64,000 bases of DNA from Sideroxydans sp. (GTDB lineage Bacteria > Pseudomonadota > Gammaproteobacteria > Burkholderiales > Gallionellaceae), in assembly GCA_024636935.1 (NCBI GenBank), contig JAGXGC010000026.1, positions 1-64,000 on the forward strand. Direction: 5' to 3'. The stretch's first letter is position 1. Every line of letters starts with the position of its first letter. Positions 8,731 through 17,942 of this stretch are shown in pieces. The notes under the pieces are model-generated. The model was not told where the DNA came from and searched no databases. It saw only the letters and a program-made list of their open reading frames with translations. A program made the position numbers and the translations under genes.

Positions 8731-9201
8731 ATGAACCTCGAAACCTGGGAATTGCTGAGTTATGTCGTCACCGTGATTGGTCTGCCGTTGGCCATCTCGG
8801 TGTTCATCTTCGAGCAACGCAAGGAGCGTGACAACGAGGATGAGGAGGTCTATCAGCTGTTATCGGACAACTATCAGGATTTTCTCAAAGTAGCTCTTGA
8901 AAATTCCGACCTGCGCCTGTTCTCGACGGAGAAGACTAGCGATCTGGATGAGATCCAGATCGAGCGCATGTATATCGTGTTCAGCATGCTGATCTCGCTG
9001 TTTGAACGTGCTTACCTTCTGTTGTATGAAGACGATATGACGCCCAAGCAATGGCGGCGCTGGCGCTCATGGGAGGACTATATGCGCGAGTGGTGCCAGC
9101 GCGAAGACTTCCGCACTGCGCTCACTACACAGATGGGCGGCGAGGATCCGGATTTCGGGGCCTATCTGAAGCGTCTGGCCGAGGAACACGCACCGTCATA
9201 A
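8731..9201 (+). CDS. Membrane-anchored protein of unknown function (156 aa)
   Basis: The start is taken at the ATG at 8731 (MNLETWELLSYVVTVIGLP); an upstream in-frame ATG at 8653 would add 26 residues that look untranslated and overlap the promoter region. One hydrophobic helix (about residues 8-28) is followed by a charged cytoplasmic region with a conserved-looking core YQLLSDNYQDFLKVALEN and W-rich segment PKQWRRWRSWEDYMREW. Proteins of this layout are common and uncharacterised in proteobacteria. Divergent from clpB. Confidence 0.7.
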   Translation: MNLETWELLSYVVTVIGLPLAISVFIFEQRKERDNEDEEVYQLLSDNYQDFLKVALENSDLRLFSTEKTSDLDEIQIERMYIVFSMLISLFERAYLLLYEDDMTPKQWRRWRSWEDYMREWCQREDFRTALTTQMGGEDPDFGAYLKRLAEEHAPS

Positions 9202-9311
9202 GCTAGATGTTGCCTGCTGTGATAGCCTTCGCGCCCTTATCCAAGCAATAGCTGTATCGGCATCCTACTGGCCGCCTAGTGACGGTCACGTCCGACACAC
9301 AAGGAGTGAAC

Positions 9312-10148
9312 ATGAGTCTTACCCCACATATCCGCGCCAATGTGAAAGCAGCGCTGGAAGAAGATATAGGCAGCGGCGATCTGACCGCGCAACTGATCCC
9401 CGAAGGGAACAAAGCCAAGGCCACCGTCATCACCCGAGAGGATGCGGTGCTGTGCGGCACGCTTTGGTTCGAGGAATGTTTCCTGACGCTTGACCCAGCC
9501 TGCCGTATCGAATGGAAGCTAAAGGAAGGTGAACGTGCTGAAGCAGGCCAAACACTGTGCGAGATACATGGTGATGCACGCGCGATGCTGTCAGCGGAAC
9601 GTCCGGCACTGAATTTTTTGCAGACACTGTCCGCTGTCGCCACCCTGACGCGGCGCTATGTCGATGCCGCACAAGGTCACAAAGCGAAGATCATGGATAC
9701 GCGAAAGACGCTGCCGGGCCTGCGCCATGCACAGAAATATGCAGTGACCACCGGCGGTGGACACAACCAGCGCGTGGGGCTATTCGACGGTGTGCTGATC
9801 AAGGAGAACCACATCGCGGCTGCAGGCGGCATCGGCAAGGTCATGGAGTTGGCCTTCCGCCTCACTCCGCCGCACCTCCCTATACAGATTGAAGTAGAGA
9901 GTATGGCTGAGCTGGACGAGGCCTTGCTGGCCGGTGCTAAGCTCGTCCTGCTGGACAACTTCACAGTGGCAGATATGAAGCTGGCTGTGAAACACTCCGC
10001 TGGGCGTGCCGAGCTGGAAGCCTCGGGCGGCATTACGCTGGAAAATATTCCGCTGATAGCCGCCACCGGTGTGGATCGCATCTCTATCGGTGCGCTGACC
10101 AAGGATGTCGTGGCCATCGATCTGTCGATGCGTCTGTCCCTCTCTTGA
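9312..10148 (+). CDS. nadC: Nicotinate-nucleotide pyrophosphorylase (quinolinate phosphoribosyltransferase)
   Basis: 278 residues, preceded by AAGGAG five bases before the ATG at 9312. It makes nicotinate mononucleotide from quinolinate and PRPP with release of CO2, the third step of de novo NAD synthesis. Family marks are DIGSGDLTAQL near the N-terminus, MDTRKTLPGLRHAQKYAV, GGGHNQRVGLFDGVLIKENH and EASGGITLENI in the C-terminal alpha/beta barrel, which carry the Arg and Lys residues that bind quinolinate and phosphate. Length is normal. The next gene, trxC, follows after about 50 bp. Confidence 0.96.
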   Translation: MSLTPHIRANVKAALEEDIGSGDLTAQLIPEGNKAKATVITREDAVLCGTLWFEECFLTLDPACRIEWKLKEGERAEAGQTLCEIHGDARAMLSAERPALNFLQTLSAVATLTRRYVDAAQGHKAKIMDTRKTLPGLRHAQKYAVTTGGGHNQRVGLFDGVLIKENHIAAAGGIGKVMELAFRLTPPHLPIQIEVESMAELDEALLAGAKLVLLDNFTVADMKLAVKHSAGRAELEASGGITLENIPLIAATGVDRISIGALTKDVVAIDLSMRLSLS

Positions 10149-10199
10149 AATTGGCAGAACGAACCATATATTAGAGTTCCCTGATTAATAGAGATCATC

Positions 10200-10634
10200 A
10201 TGAGCGACTCCAAACATATCGTCTGCCCGCATTGCGATGCGGTGAACCGTGTACCCGCCGACAAGCTGGCAGCTCAACCCACCTGTGGAAAATGCAAACA
10301 GGTGCTGTTCGATGCCCATCCTGTGGAACTCAATGAAGGCAACTTCATGCGTCATATCTCGAACAGCGATGTGCCCGTGCTGGTGGACTTTTGGGCGCCT
10401 TGGTGCGGCCCGTGCAAGATGATGGCCCCTGCCTATGCGCAAGCAGCGCAGCAGCTGGAGCCGCAGATGCGTGTGGTGAAGCTGGATACCGAACAGGCGC
10501 AGAACCTCGCCGCGCAGTTCAACATCCGTAGCATCCCGACACTGGCGCTATTCAAAGGCGGCCGTGAAGTGGCACGTCAGGCGGGCGCGATGGATGCGAA
10601 CAATATCGTGGCATGGGCACGCTCTAAAGCATGA
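10200..10634 (+). CDS. trxC: Thioredoxin 2 with N-terminal zinc ribbon
   Basis: 144 residues. An N-terminal zinc finger uses Cys9/Cys12 (CPHC) and Cys29/Cys32 (CGKC), and the thioredoxin fold carries the redox motif WCGPC at 68-72 and the cis-Pro loop SIPTL. It is a cytoplasmic disulfide reductase; in E. coli it is induced by oxidative stress, and the zinc ribbon tunes its redox behaviour. The stop overlaps the start of a small lipoprotein gene (ATGA), so the two are probably translated together. Confidence 0.95.
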   Translation: MSDSKHIVCPHCDAVNRVPADKLAAQPTCGKCKQVLFDAHPVELNEGNFMRHISNSDVPVLVDFWAPWCGPCKMMAPAYAQAAQQLEPQMRVVKLDTEQAQNLAAQFNIRSIPTLALFKGGREVARQAGAMDANNIVAWARSKA

Positions 10635-10813
10635 AAGAAATCGCGTTATTAGCTTTGCTGGTACTTGCCGGGTGTGCCGATCCTGCGCGCAATCTTTATG
10701 AAGGTATCAAGCAAAACAATGATGCACAGCGCACGCCCATGGAACGTGCGACGCAGCCTGCCCCGAGTTACGACACTTATCAAAGATCGATAGATAGCGA
10801 AGCTGCAAAGTAA
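10631..10813 (+). CDS. Small lipoprotein (60 aa)
   Basis: Begins MKEIALLALLVLAGC, a complete signal peptide with lipobox LAGC, so Cys15 would be lipidated and the mature part is about 46 residues. The rest is polar (NLYEGIKQNNDAQRTPMERA) with no recognised domain. It overlaps trxC by four bases and is followed at once by a strong terminator. Function unknown; entericidin-like or anchoring roles cannot be told apart. Confidence 0.7.
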   Translation: MKEIALLALLVLAGCADPARNLYEGIKQNNDAQRTPMERATQPAPSYDTYQRSIDSEAAK

Positions 10814-10840
10814 AACGGGAAGCCATCAGGCTTCCCGTTT
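10813..10840. terminator. Bidirectional rho-independent terminator
   Basis: AAACGGGAAGCC-atca-GGCTTCCCGTTT is a 12-bp perfect stem with A-run and T-run on either side. It ends the nadC/trxC/lipoprotein side and, read on the other strand, the TPS-FecR operon that stops at 10861. Confidence 0.85.
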
Positions 10841-10860
10841 CTATCCATACGACTTCAGGA

Positions 10861-12384
10861 TCAACGCACGACACAACCGTTGTCGCCACCGCCTCCACCG
10901 CCGTTCTCGATACTTTCCATATTGGCATCGCTGTCCATAAAGCCGGGGGTCGCTGCCAATCGAGTCATTATCTGATCGTTGCTGAAGCCACTCTGCCCCT
11001 TGCCTAGATCGACTTTCTGATCACCCTTCTCAAGGATGACTTGTCCATCGTGCACGGTGACATACAGGCCTGCACCCGACTCTGCACCTGCATCAGCCTC
11101 GTCGAACAACTTGTCGAGATCGAGCGGCATGCTGTCAGGGCGCGGTGCATTGTTCTGCAACACGCCCGCAGGGATGGTCATGATCCTTACCGGCTTGCCG
11201 GTCTGCTGAGCGATCATGGCCGCTTGGTTGACCGCCACGGTGAATGAACCACCTGGGCCGACCATCACCACTTCGCCCGACCAGACATAGACGCCTGCGC
11301 CATTCATCGGATCATCGGGACCTTCCGCCAATTGTGTATATTGGCCACTCACGGAAGTCTGCATCCCTGCATCGTTCAGGCGACCATCCACGCTCGCTTC
11401 GGCATATTGCGACCAAAGTATGTCGTGACTGTTCGCGGCTAGCAATGGGCCACCCAATGCAGAAACCGGGTTGCCATCACCTTCCGCACAAGAGCCGTTA
11501 CACCATGCATCGAATCCTGTACCGCGAATACCAATGGTCGCGCCGGACATCTGGAATTTGTAATTGTTTTTGTTGGCACGCCCGATGAGTCCCGTCACCA
11601 CGCGTACGCCCCCCTTGATAAGACGCAGTGCGATGTTCTCCTGCACGCCGCCTTTCTTTTCATATTTGAACGCTTCGACTTTGAAGATACTGCTCTCCTG
11701 CAGCGTGATACGGCCACCGTCACGGAATGCCACGACCGCATGCGACCCGCGATCACTCTGAAGTGAATCCCCTTCATACACAGCCGAACCGAGGGTGAGC
11801 TTTCTGATCTTTCCATCCGCCTGCTTGGCAACCGTCTGTCCGACGATACGCATCACGCGCCCAGCCGGCTTCGGCTTTGCCACCGGTGCTGCAGCTTCTG
11901 CATCATCCTCGCAATCTTTGGTGGCACACAGACGTGAAGAGAAGTCTGTTCCGCGGATACCGATGGTGGCACCTGATGCTCGCAATTTGTAGGCGTCTTT
12001 GTTGCCACGCTTGCCGATCAAGCCGGTCACGGTACGGAAACCACCCTTGAGTAAGCGGAATACGGCATTGTCAGCCTGTGGTGCGCTCTGTTTGAACTGA
12101 TAGGCTTCGATCTTGAGGTTGGAATCTGGACGCATGGTCATCTTGGTACCATCGTTCATCACCACCTGCGCATAGCTCTTCTTTCCGGTCACCAACAGAT
12201 CGCCGGGCTGCACTGTAGACTTTGGTGTCAACACGCGAACCGTGCCATCCGTACGTTGCGCCACCAGCGTGCCACTCATGTAACGGATCGTTCCCGCGGT
12301 ATCCGCCGCAAAAGCACCAAGGCTTGCAATCAGGCTGCATCCCAGCAACAGCGCTAACAGTATTTTTTTCACTTCACACCTCAC
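10861..12384 (-). CDS. Exported protein with two FecR domains
   Basis: 507 residues. A signal peptide (residues 1-27, ending GAFAA) sends it to the periplasm. Two FecR-type beta domains follow: first at about 30-150 (GDLLVTGKKSYAQVVMNDGTKMTMRPDS, then GATIGIRGTDF) and second at about 175-300 (GDSLQSDRGSHAVVAFRDGG, then GATIGIRGTGF). Both end with the same IGIRGT motif, so they arose by duplication. The C-terminal 200 residues hold a third beta-rich region and end in a Gly run and GCVVR. FecR in iron signalling is a sigma-factor regulator with a membrane helix; this type lacks that helix and is often found with two-partner secretion genes. It starts 2 bp after the TpsB stop, so it is the last gene of that operon. 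Confidence 0.8.
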   Translation of the reverse strand: MRCEVKKILLALLLGCSLIASLGAFAADTAGTIRYMSGTLVAQRTDGTVRVLTPKSTVQPGDLLVTGKKSYAQVVMNDGTKMTMRPDSNLKIEAYQFKQSAPQADNAVFRLLKGGFRTVTGLIGKRGNKDAYKLRASGATIGIRGTDFSSRLCATKDCEDDAEAAAPVAKPKPAGRVMRIVGQTVAKQADGKIRKLTLGSAVYEGDSLQSDRGSHAVVAFRDGGRITLQESSIFKVEAFKYEKKGGVQENIALRLIKGGVRVVTGLIGRANKNNYKFQMSGATIGIRGTGFDAWCNGSCAEGDGNPVSALGGPLLAANSHDILWSQYAEASVDGRLNDAGMQTSVSGQYTQLAEGPDDPMNGAGVYVWSGEVVMVGPGGSFTVAVNQAAMIAQQTGKPVRIMTIPAGVLQNNAPRPDSMPLDLDKLFDEADAGAESGAGLYVTVHDGQVILEKGDQKVDLGKGQSGFSNDQIMTRLAATPGFMDSDANMESIENGGGGGGDNGCVVR

Positions 12385-12386
12385 CT

Positions 12387-13982
12387 TCAGAACGTTCCCG
12401 CCAGTGTGGCGTGAATACGCCAGTCACCTTTGAGTTGAACGGGGTCGTTACCTTCTTTCATGATGCGTCCAGCATCCATACGCAGACTATAGTGTTCATC
12501 ATATCCGGCTCGCAAACCAAACCCAGCACCGGCGATACTGGTCGAGTTATTAGCACTAGAGGAACGCACATTGCCACCATCCAAGAACACCAAGCCGCGC
12601 ATGTTCATCCGCCCTCGTTCCCAAGCAGGAGAGTAGGTCTCAAAATTGAACTTAGCCCCCTTCTCTCCTGTTTCACTACCTTCAGAGAATCCACGAACGC
12701 CATCTGCACCACCAAGACGCATCTGTTCGCCTTGAATCAACTTGTCGCCACTCCACTGCCCATTGAACGCAGTGCGGAATTGCCAGTCACCACCGAATTG
12801 GGTGAAGAAGCCACCACCAAAATGCAGCACTTTGTAGGCCGGCGTCGGATCTGAAAAATTGATCAGATCATAGGATGCGAAATTCGCAGACTTTCCTTTA
12901 CTCGCCATAGGCACATTCGCCGCAAAGGAGATGTTCGCGTTTACATCGCTCTTTGCCAATTTCCCCTGTACGGCATAAGCCACACTCAAAGGTGTGACCA
13001 CTATGTCGTCGTACAACACGGTCGTGCTCGGGCTGGTCATCTGTATCTTGCTGAACTTTCGCCAATCGAATCCCAAAGTCAGCTTGGGGTCGAAGCTGCC
13101 TATTCGATCAAGGGGGATGTTATAGCGCGAACTGAGCATGAGGCCGCCCCCCTGAAAGTTCGACAACCCACCCACCAGTGAATTGATGTTGGAATAGCCC
13201 CCGAAAAACTCAAAGCTGTGTCCTAGACTATATAGCGGGATCTTGTAGCTACCACCGAACACTTTTACACGGCTCACATATTGCGGCGATACCTGCATCT
13301 GCACTTGCCCAACATGATCACGATTGAACATGCCGGCATCACGGAATGAAATACCCAGTCGCGAGACACCGGTCTCCTTCGATCCAGTGTTATCCAGTGT
13401 CAACACCCACTGCTTTGGATTTATGTCGCTGACCAATACGCTGGCATCGACTTCGTCATCATTCTCACCTGCCTTCAAGACGACATTGAGCTGGCGCGCG
13501 GGATTTTCATTAGCCAGACGTAACTGACGCGCAATGTCTTTCGATCGCGGCACGCCACCTACGCGAACCGCCGGCAAAGCATTCAGTACATGCGCCTTCC
13601 AGAAGAACTTATTGTTCTTTACTTCGACTTTCCCGAAGCGGCTCTCTATGACATCGAAGCGAACCGTGCCAGCCTCCAGCTCCTGCTCAGGCAACAAGAC
13701 GTGCACCGCAGAATAGCCTCGTTGCGCATACAGTTCTTCTACAGCCTCAAGCGCATATTGCACATCGGAGAAATCTTTTTCTTTGCCTACATAGGGTGCT
13801 ACCACGATGTCGAAATCTTCTTTCGTGAGCAACTTGGCCCCTTCCACCACATAACGCTCAATTGGGAATTTCAATACGGGAGGTGTTTCATCATCTGCTG
13901 ATACAGCGACTTGCGGCAGAGCCAGCATCAGCCCAGCCAGCAAAATACGTCCTGCTCTAGAAAATTTGGTACTGAGTCTCAT
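12387..13982 (-). CDS. Two-partner secretion outer-membrane transporter (TpsB, ShlB/FhaC family)
   Basis: 531 residues from the ATG at 13982, preceded by GGAG at five bases; the frame runs further upstream but overlaps the TpsA end. After a signal peptide (about 1-27, ending AVSA) come POTRA-type domains at about 35-190 (IERYVVEGAKLLTKEDF, RGYSAVHVLLPEQEL) and a 16-strand Omp85-type barrel to the end. The barrel has the VRGF motif (GADGVRGFSEG) that lines the pore and the VFLDGG motif. TpsB binds the N-terminal domain of its partner in the periplasm and threads it to the surface. The partner is the gene 10 bp upstream. Confidence 0.9.
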   Translation of the reverse strand: MRLSTKFSRAGRILLAGLMLALPQVAVSADDETPPVLKFPIERYVVEGAKLLTKEDFDIVVAPYVGKEKDFSDVQYALEAVEELYAQRGYSAVHVLLPEQELEAGTVRFDVIESRFGKVEVKNNKFFWKAHVLNALPAVRVGGVPRSKDIARQLRLANENPARQLNVVLKAGENDDEVDASVLVSDINPKQWVLTLDNTGSKETGVSRLGISFRDAGMFNRDHVGQVQMQVSPQYVSRVKVFGGSYKIPLYSLGHSFEFFGGYSNINSLVGGLSNFQGGGLMLSSRYNIPLDRIGSFDPKLTLGFDWRKFSKIQMTSPSTTVLYDDIVVTPLSVAYAVQGKLAKSDVNANISFAANVPMASKGKSANFASYDLINFSDPTPAYKVLHFGGGFFTQFGGDWQFRTAFNGQWSGDKLIQGEQMRLGGADGVRGFSEGSETGEKGAKFNFETYSPAWERGRMNMRGLVFLDGGNVRSSSANNSTSIAGAGFGLRAGYDEHYSLRMDAGRIMKEGNDPVQLKGDWRIHATLAGTF

Positions 13983-13992
13983 CGTCACTCCG

Positions 13993-16900
13993 TTAGCGGC
14001 AAACCGGCAGATTCTCAGGCAGACCACTACCCTGTCCACCGCCGATTTCGGCCTCAGCCAATATTTGTTGTTCTTTTTTCTTTTCTTCTTTCGTATCGTC
14101 TGCCGGAGTATTTGCCACAGGCAAGGTCTGTGTGATGTCTTGCGTCGCAATTAACAATACGTCCCCACACCCTGCCGCAGAAGAGTTAGTCAGACATCCT
14201 GTGAGCGTTGGAACAACCGTTGTGGTCGTTGTGACCGGTATCGGCATGGGAATAAAATTGTACGCGTCGCCTCCTACTAGGATCAGATTCACTGCCAATT
14301 CGGCAGGAAGCCCCCCCTGCAGGGGATCACCACCATAGAAGAACCCAGTGTTCCCGGAGGTCGTGGCGGCGGCCTGTGTGCCGTTGAAAAATGCTTTGGC
14401 GGTGGTATTACTAAAGGTCAAATGTGTCGTTACCGGTAGCTGTGAAGATACATAAGCATTAAAGCCACCGGATGTCACAAAGCTAATATCCCCGCCCAGG
14501 AAGAGATCAACATCGGGCGCCCCCATAATGTACGAATCAGCGCTGGTCGCATCGATCTTCAAACTACCTGCCGCAGTAAAAGTTGCGATACCGTAGGACG
14601 TCACCTGCGCGTTGTTGACGGCGATGCCGCCTCCATTGTTTGTGATATTGATGGCCCCCCAGGCCATCAGCTGGTCAACTATGGTGAAGGTGGGCACACT
14701 GGTGACCACATCAACAGTGGATGCCCCGTAGAGCGCCAGAGAGCTGATCCCAGTCGCCGTCACTGCACCCATAGAATTGCTCAGATCGACCAGATTCACT
14801 GAACCAGTTGTAGTCAGGCTCACTCCTTTGGCTCCGGCATCGATGGGGGCATTCTGCGTAATACCGGCGCTACCCGCATTCAAAATGACGGTCACGGCAT
14901 CCGGTTGCGAAAAACCGGTTTGAATGCCGGAAAACCCGTTAACAGTTGTCACAAAAATCGCGTTACTGCTTTTATAGCTGAAGATATCTCCGGTAGTCGC
15001 ACCGGTAGCACTGCCGGCAATCACTCCGACTGTGTTGGCTTCATTCAGAATCACCTTGCTGCCCTTTACATAGGCGGATGTGCTGTTCAGTGTTGCCCCC
15101 GCAGACTGGGTCAAGGCACCGGCGCTGGTCAGTGCGATCATGCCGGTTGCGGACACACCATTGATGAATTCGACATTGTTAGCCACCAGATTCAGGGCGG
15201 TCGAACTGTTGAAAATGAAATCGCCACTGCTGAACGCCGCCAGACTGCCAACCGCATTGGTTGAATCACTCAAATTGACAGAGGTGCCCGAATCAATCAC
15301 CAGCTCGGTGGCTGTGATGCCAGCCCCCGCACTCTGGGTGATCGCACCACCCGCTCCCAGCCCCAAAATCGAGACGCCTGCTGGTGCAATGGAAGTGCTG
15401 ACATTCAGGCTGCCGGTTTTCGACGGATCACCGACAAGCAAGGTGCCAGCAGTGATAAAACTCAACTCGGATGCCGACAGACCGAGAACACCCGTAACGT
15501 CGACACCGCCCACATCGACGTTTTGCGCAGCACTATAGGGCTCAAGGTTCACCTGGCCCGAACCAACGTTTATCGTCCCGCCGATTGCCATGGAATCACT
15601 AACTAACCTCACACTGCCTCCGGGATTTAAAAAACCCGGTGTGCCTGTAGTGATGATGCCGCTGGTCCATACCTCGAGATTCGCCGAGTTAGTGATGCTG
15701 ACGGCAGCCGCAGTTGCGATGTTAGCGGCAGAGGCGTAGTTGCCAAAAGTACTGTCCTTACCGACCACAATCGTACCGGCAGTGATAAGTGAGATACCCG
15801 CCCCTGTCAGATTGAAAGCATCAGCCCCTCCGATACTGATCGGATTAACAGTCGGGCTGATGGTGTAGGGAGAAAGGTAGACGGTATTGGCGCCTGCATT
15901 GATCGCACCGCCGATCGCCAGATTGTTCATCCTTAGCAGGATGTTCCCACCCGCCAACAAGCTGGTGATCGTGGTCGCATTCGTAGTGTCGAAAGAATCA
16001 ATACGAACCGAACCATTCGCATTACTCCCCGAGATGGTTCGTCCCGCCCCCACATTAGATAAGTTGTAGATATTCACAGCATTGCTGGTGGTGTTGGTGA
16101 AGCTGATCGCACCAGTCACATCCGCTTTGAAAATGGTGCCAGTCGAGGCGATACCGTTCACCGCGCTCATCACAAGCGTCGGCGCAGTCACATCGACAGC
16201 GGCTCCCGCAGTGTTCGCGACGATCGCATTGCCTGCATTCAGCGTCACCGTTCCATTCGCAGAGATCGATCCGTTATTGATGATCGAGCCAGTCGCATTC
16301 ATCGTGACGTTGCTTCCGCAAATGCTGAAACATGTGCCCGTGATCGCGGCATTAATCACGATGTCATTGTCCGCCTGAAGCGTCAATGTCGTACCAGTAC
16401 CAGAATTGGTCCAACTCACTGCGTCAGTGACGAATATGTCTCCATTCGCCGCACCGGTAGCAAGCGTTTGGATGGTGACATTGCTCGCGCTCAGACTAGT
16501 AGCTAATGTGGCGTTCGACATCCAGCTACTGCCGTTTGCGGGATCAGTCGCAGATATGGTGTAGTCAGTTGGGTCGATCAGCCAGTTACCGTTTTCCCCG
16601 CCTGCCGCCAAGGTGCTGATACTCACTCCGTCCAACACCTTCACATGTGCAGCTGAAGTATCTATAAATCCGCCGTTCCCACTCACCGGTGCTGAAGCAT
16701 CCAATGTGCCGCTGACTTGTACTGTGCCGGTCTGCATGTCGGACAGCACTTTGATCTCGCCACCACCTGCTCCACTTGCACTGGCTGTTCCGGTGATCTC
16801 GGTACGCTGACTCGACTTGAACACGATCTTGCCGCCTTGCATGGTGGCGCTGTCTGCGCTGACTAGACCGCTGTTCCTGACGATGGTGCCGAACAAACCA

Positions 16901-17733
16901 AGTCGGCCCGCACTGGCGACGAGTTGGCCGACGTTGGTGGCGTCACCCGCCGGTGCGGTGATGTTCACACGCAGGTTGGGATCGAGGCTATTGACCAGTT
17001 CTACGCTGCTGCCAGCAGCAAGGAGAATCTCGCCGTCTGGAGCAGTGATGACACCCGTGTTCTCAACGTTCGGCGCGATCAGCCATATCTCACCACCTTG
17101 TTGTGCGTTGATGTTGCCGGCATTGCTGACGGCTTGCGCGTTCGGATCGCTGGTGAAGCGATGGCGTCCGGACAGAAAGTCCGCATCGGAAAGATTCAAG
17201 GATGTAGCAACCAGACCAGCGACATCGACTGTCGAACCAGCACCGAATATGATGCCGTTAGGATTGACTAGAAATACGCGGCCGTTGGATTGCAGGCTGC
17301 CGAGTATCTGGCTGGTGTTACCGCCGACCACGCGATTGAGCACGGCGGACGAGGCGGACTGTTGCGCGAAACGGGTGATCTCGTTCTGCTGAATGGAGAA
17401 ATCCTGCCAGTGAATGATCGTGCCGGGCGTATTGGTAACAGTGAGAGTGTTGCCGCTGGTATTGAAACTGGCCTGACCGCTGACGACGTTTCCGTCTGCT
17501 GGATTGGCCTGGGCTCCCGATGCAAAACAAACAGCCAACACCAGAAGCAATGGCTTGATGACAGGCAACTGCTTACTGCCAAACACACCTGCCTTTGCAA
17601 CCGCGCCCAATTCTCGATGCATACTGGAGCCACCACGCTTACCTTTACCGCGCGCCAACTCGGACACTACGATCCATGTGCCAAGCACGTCCGACCAGAT
17701 GGTGCGGAAAATATGATTTAACGATGAATTCAT
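13993..17733 (-). CDS. Large exoprotein with filamentous-haemagglutinin N-terminal domain (TpsA)
   Basis: 1246 residues. The start carries an extended signal peptide region: MNSSLNHIFRTIW, then GTWIVVSELARGKGK (ESPR), then a hydrophobic core near 57-72 and a likely cleavage after AQA (76). Residues 77-330 match the secretion domain, with VNPNGIIFG and repeated GxI/N-rich beta-helix turns. The body is rich in Gly, Ala, Ser, Thr and Asn, has few charges, and should form a long beta-helix with repeated segments such as VNLxDxxNAVG and SIGGAD. The last 40 residues switch to a charged coil (KEEKKKEQQ) and a short tail ending NLPVCR. It should be a surface or released adhesin-type protein. Base composition resembles the neighbours. 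Confidence 0.88.
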   Translation of the reverse strand: MNSSLNHIFRTIWSDVLGTWIVVSELARGKGKRGGSSMHRELGAVAKAGVFGSKQLPVIKPLLLVLAVCFASGAQANPADGNVVSGQASFNTSGNTLTVTNTPGTIIHWQDFSIQQNEITRFAQQSASSAVLNRVVGGNTSQILGSLQSNGRVFLVNPNGIIFGAGSTVDVAGLVATSLNLSDADFLSGRHRFTSDPNAQAVSNAGNINAQQGGEIWLIAPNVENTGVITAPDGEILLAAGSSVELVNSLDPNLRVNITAPAGDATNVGQLVASAGRLGLFGTIVRNSGLVSADSATMQGGKIVFKSSQRTEITGTASASGAGGGEIKVLSDMQTGTVQVSGTLDASAPVSGNGGFIDTSAAHVKVLDGVSISTLAAGGENGNWLIDPTDYTISATDPANGSSWMSNATLATSLSASNVTIQTLATGAANGDIFVTDAVSWTNSGTGTTLTLQADNDIVINAAITGTCFSICGSNVTMNATGSIINNGSISANGTVTLNAGNAIVANTAGAAVDVTAPTLVMSAVNGIASTGTIFKADVTGAISFTNTTSNAVNIYNLSNVGAGRTISGSNANGSVRIDSFDTTNATTITSLLAGGNILLRMNNLAIGGAINAGANTVYLSPYTISPTVNPISIGGADAFNLTGAGISLITAGTIVVGKDSTFGNYASAANIATAAAVSITNSANLEVWTSGIITTGTPGFLNPGGSVRLVSDSMAIGGTINVGSGQVNLEPYSAAQNVDVGGVDVTGVLGLSASELSFITAGTLLVGDPSKTGSLNVSTSIAPAGVSILGLGAGGAITQSAGAGITATELVIDSGTSVNLSDSTNAVGSLAAFSSGDFIFNSSTALNLVANNVEFINGVSATGMIALTSAGALTQSAGATLNSTSAYVKGSKVILNEANTVGVIAGSATGATTGDIFSYKSSNAIFVTTVNGFSGIQTGFSQPDAVTVILNAGSAGITQNAPIDAGAKGVSLTTTGSVNLVDLSNSMGAVTATGISSLALYGASTVDVVTSVPTFTIVDQLMAWGAINITNNGGGIAVNNAQVTSYGIATFTAAGSLKIDATSADSYIMGAPDVDLFLGGDISFVTSGGFNAYVSSQLPVTTHLTFSNTTAKAFFNGTQAAATTSGNTGFFYGGDPLQGGLPAELAVNLILVGGDAYNFIPMPIPVTTTTTVVPTLTGCLTNSSAAGCGDVLLIATQDITQTLPVANTPADDTKEEKKKEQQILAEAEIGGGQGSGLPENLPVCR

Positions 17734-17755
17734 TTAACTACCCCGCAGCTTCGAA

Positions 17756-17779
17756 GGCGTGAACCACTGTTCATACGCC
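17756..17779 (-). promoter_or_regulatory. Hairpin in the TpsA leader
   Basis: On the minus strand GGCGT-at-GAAC-agtg-GTTC-ACGCC can fold into a bulged stem whose base lies about 23 bases before the TpsA ATG. It could affect translation of the operon's first gene. No known riboswitch consensus was recognised. Confidence 0.35.
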
Positions 17780-17822
17780 GAGCCTGTGCTTTATGAGACG
17801 CTTTAGTGGAAAAATCGTACAC

Positions 17823-17870
17823 GCTTCCGCTCTGGATAGCCAGAGGCCTGGGGAAGCTCCTCCTTTTTTT
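17823..17870 (+). terminator. Terminator-like nested hairpin with T-run, no plus-strand gene before it
   Basis: GCTTCC (17823-17828) pairs with GGAAGC (17852-17857), enclosing CTCTGG/CCAGAG. TCCTCC and seven T residues follow on the plus strand. No protein gene ends here on that strand, so it is either chance, part of the folded leader of the minus-strand TPS transcript, or the end of a short plus-strand RNA antisense to that leader. Confidence 0.35.
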
Positions 17871-17942
17871 CTCCAGTCCGATTTGCGGCAACGGAATACG
17901 ATGTCCTTCCCCTGCTGCCACCAGAGCATCTTGGCCGGTGAA

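Noticed and set aside
17734-17942. c-di-GMP (GEMM) riboswitch before TpsA.
   Set aside because: The leader has hairpins but not the conserved GEMM core bases or tetraloop-receptor layout.
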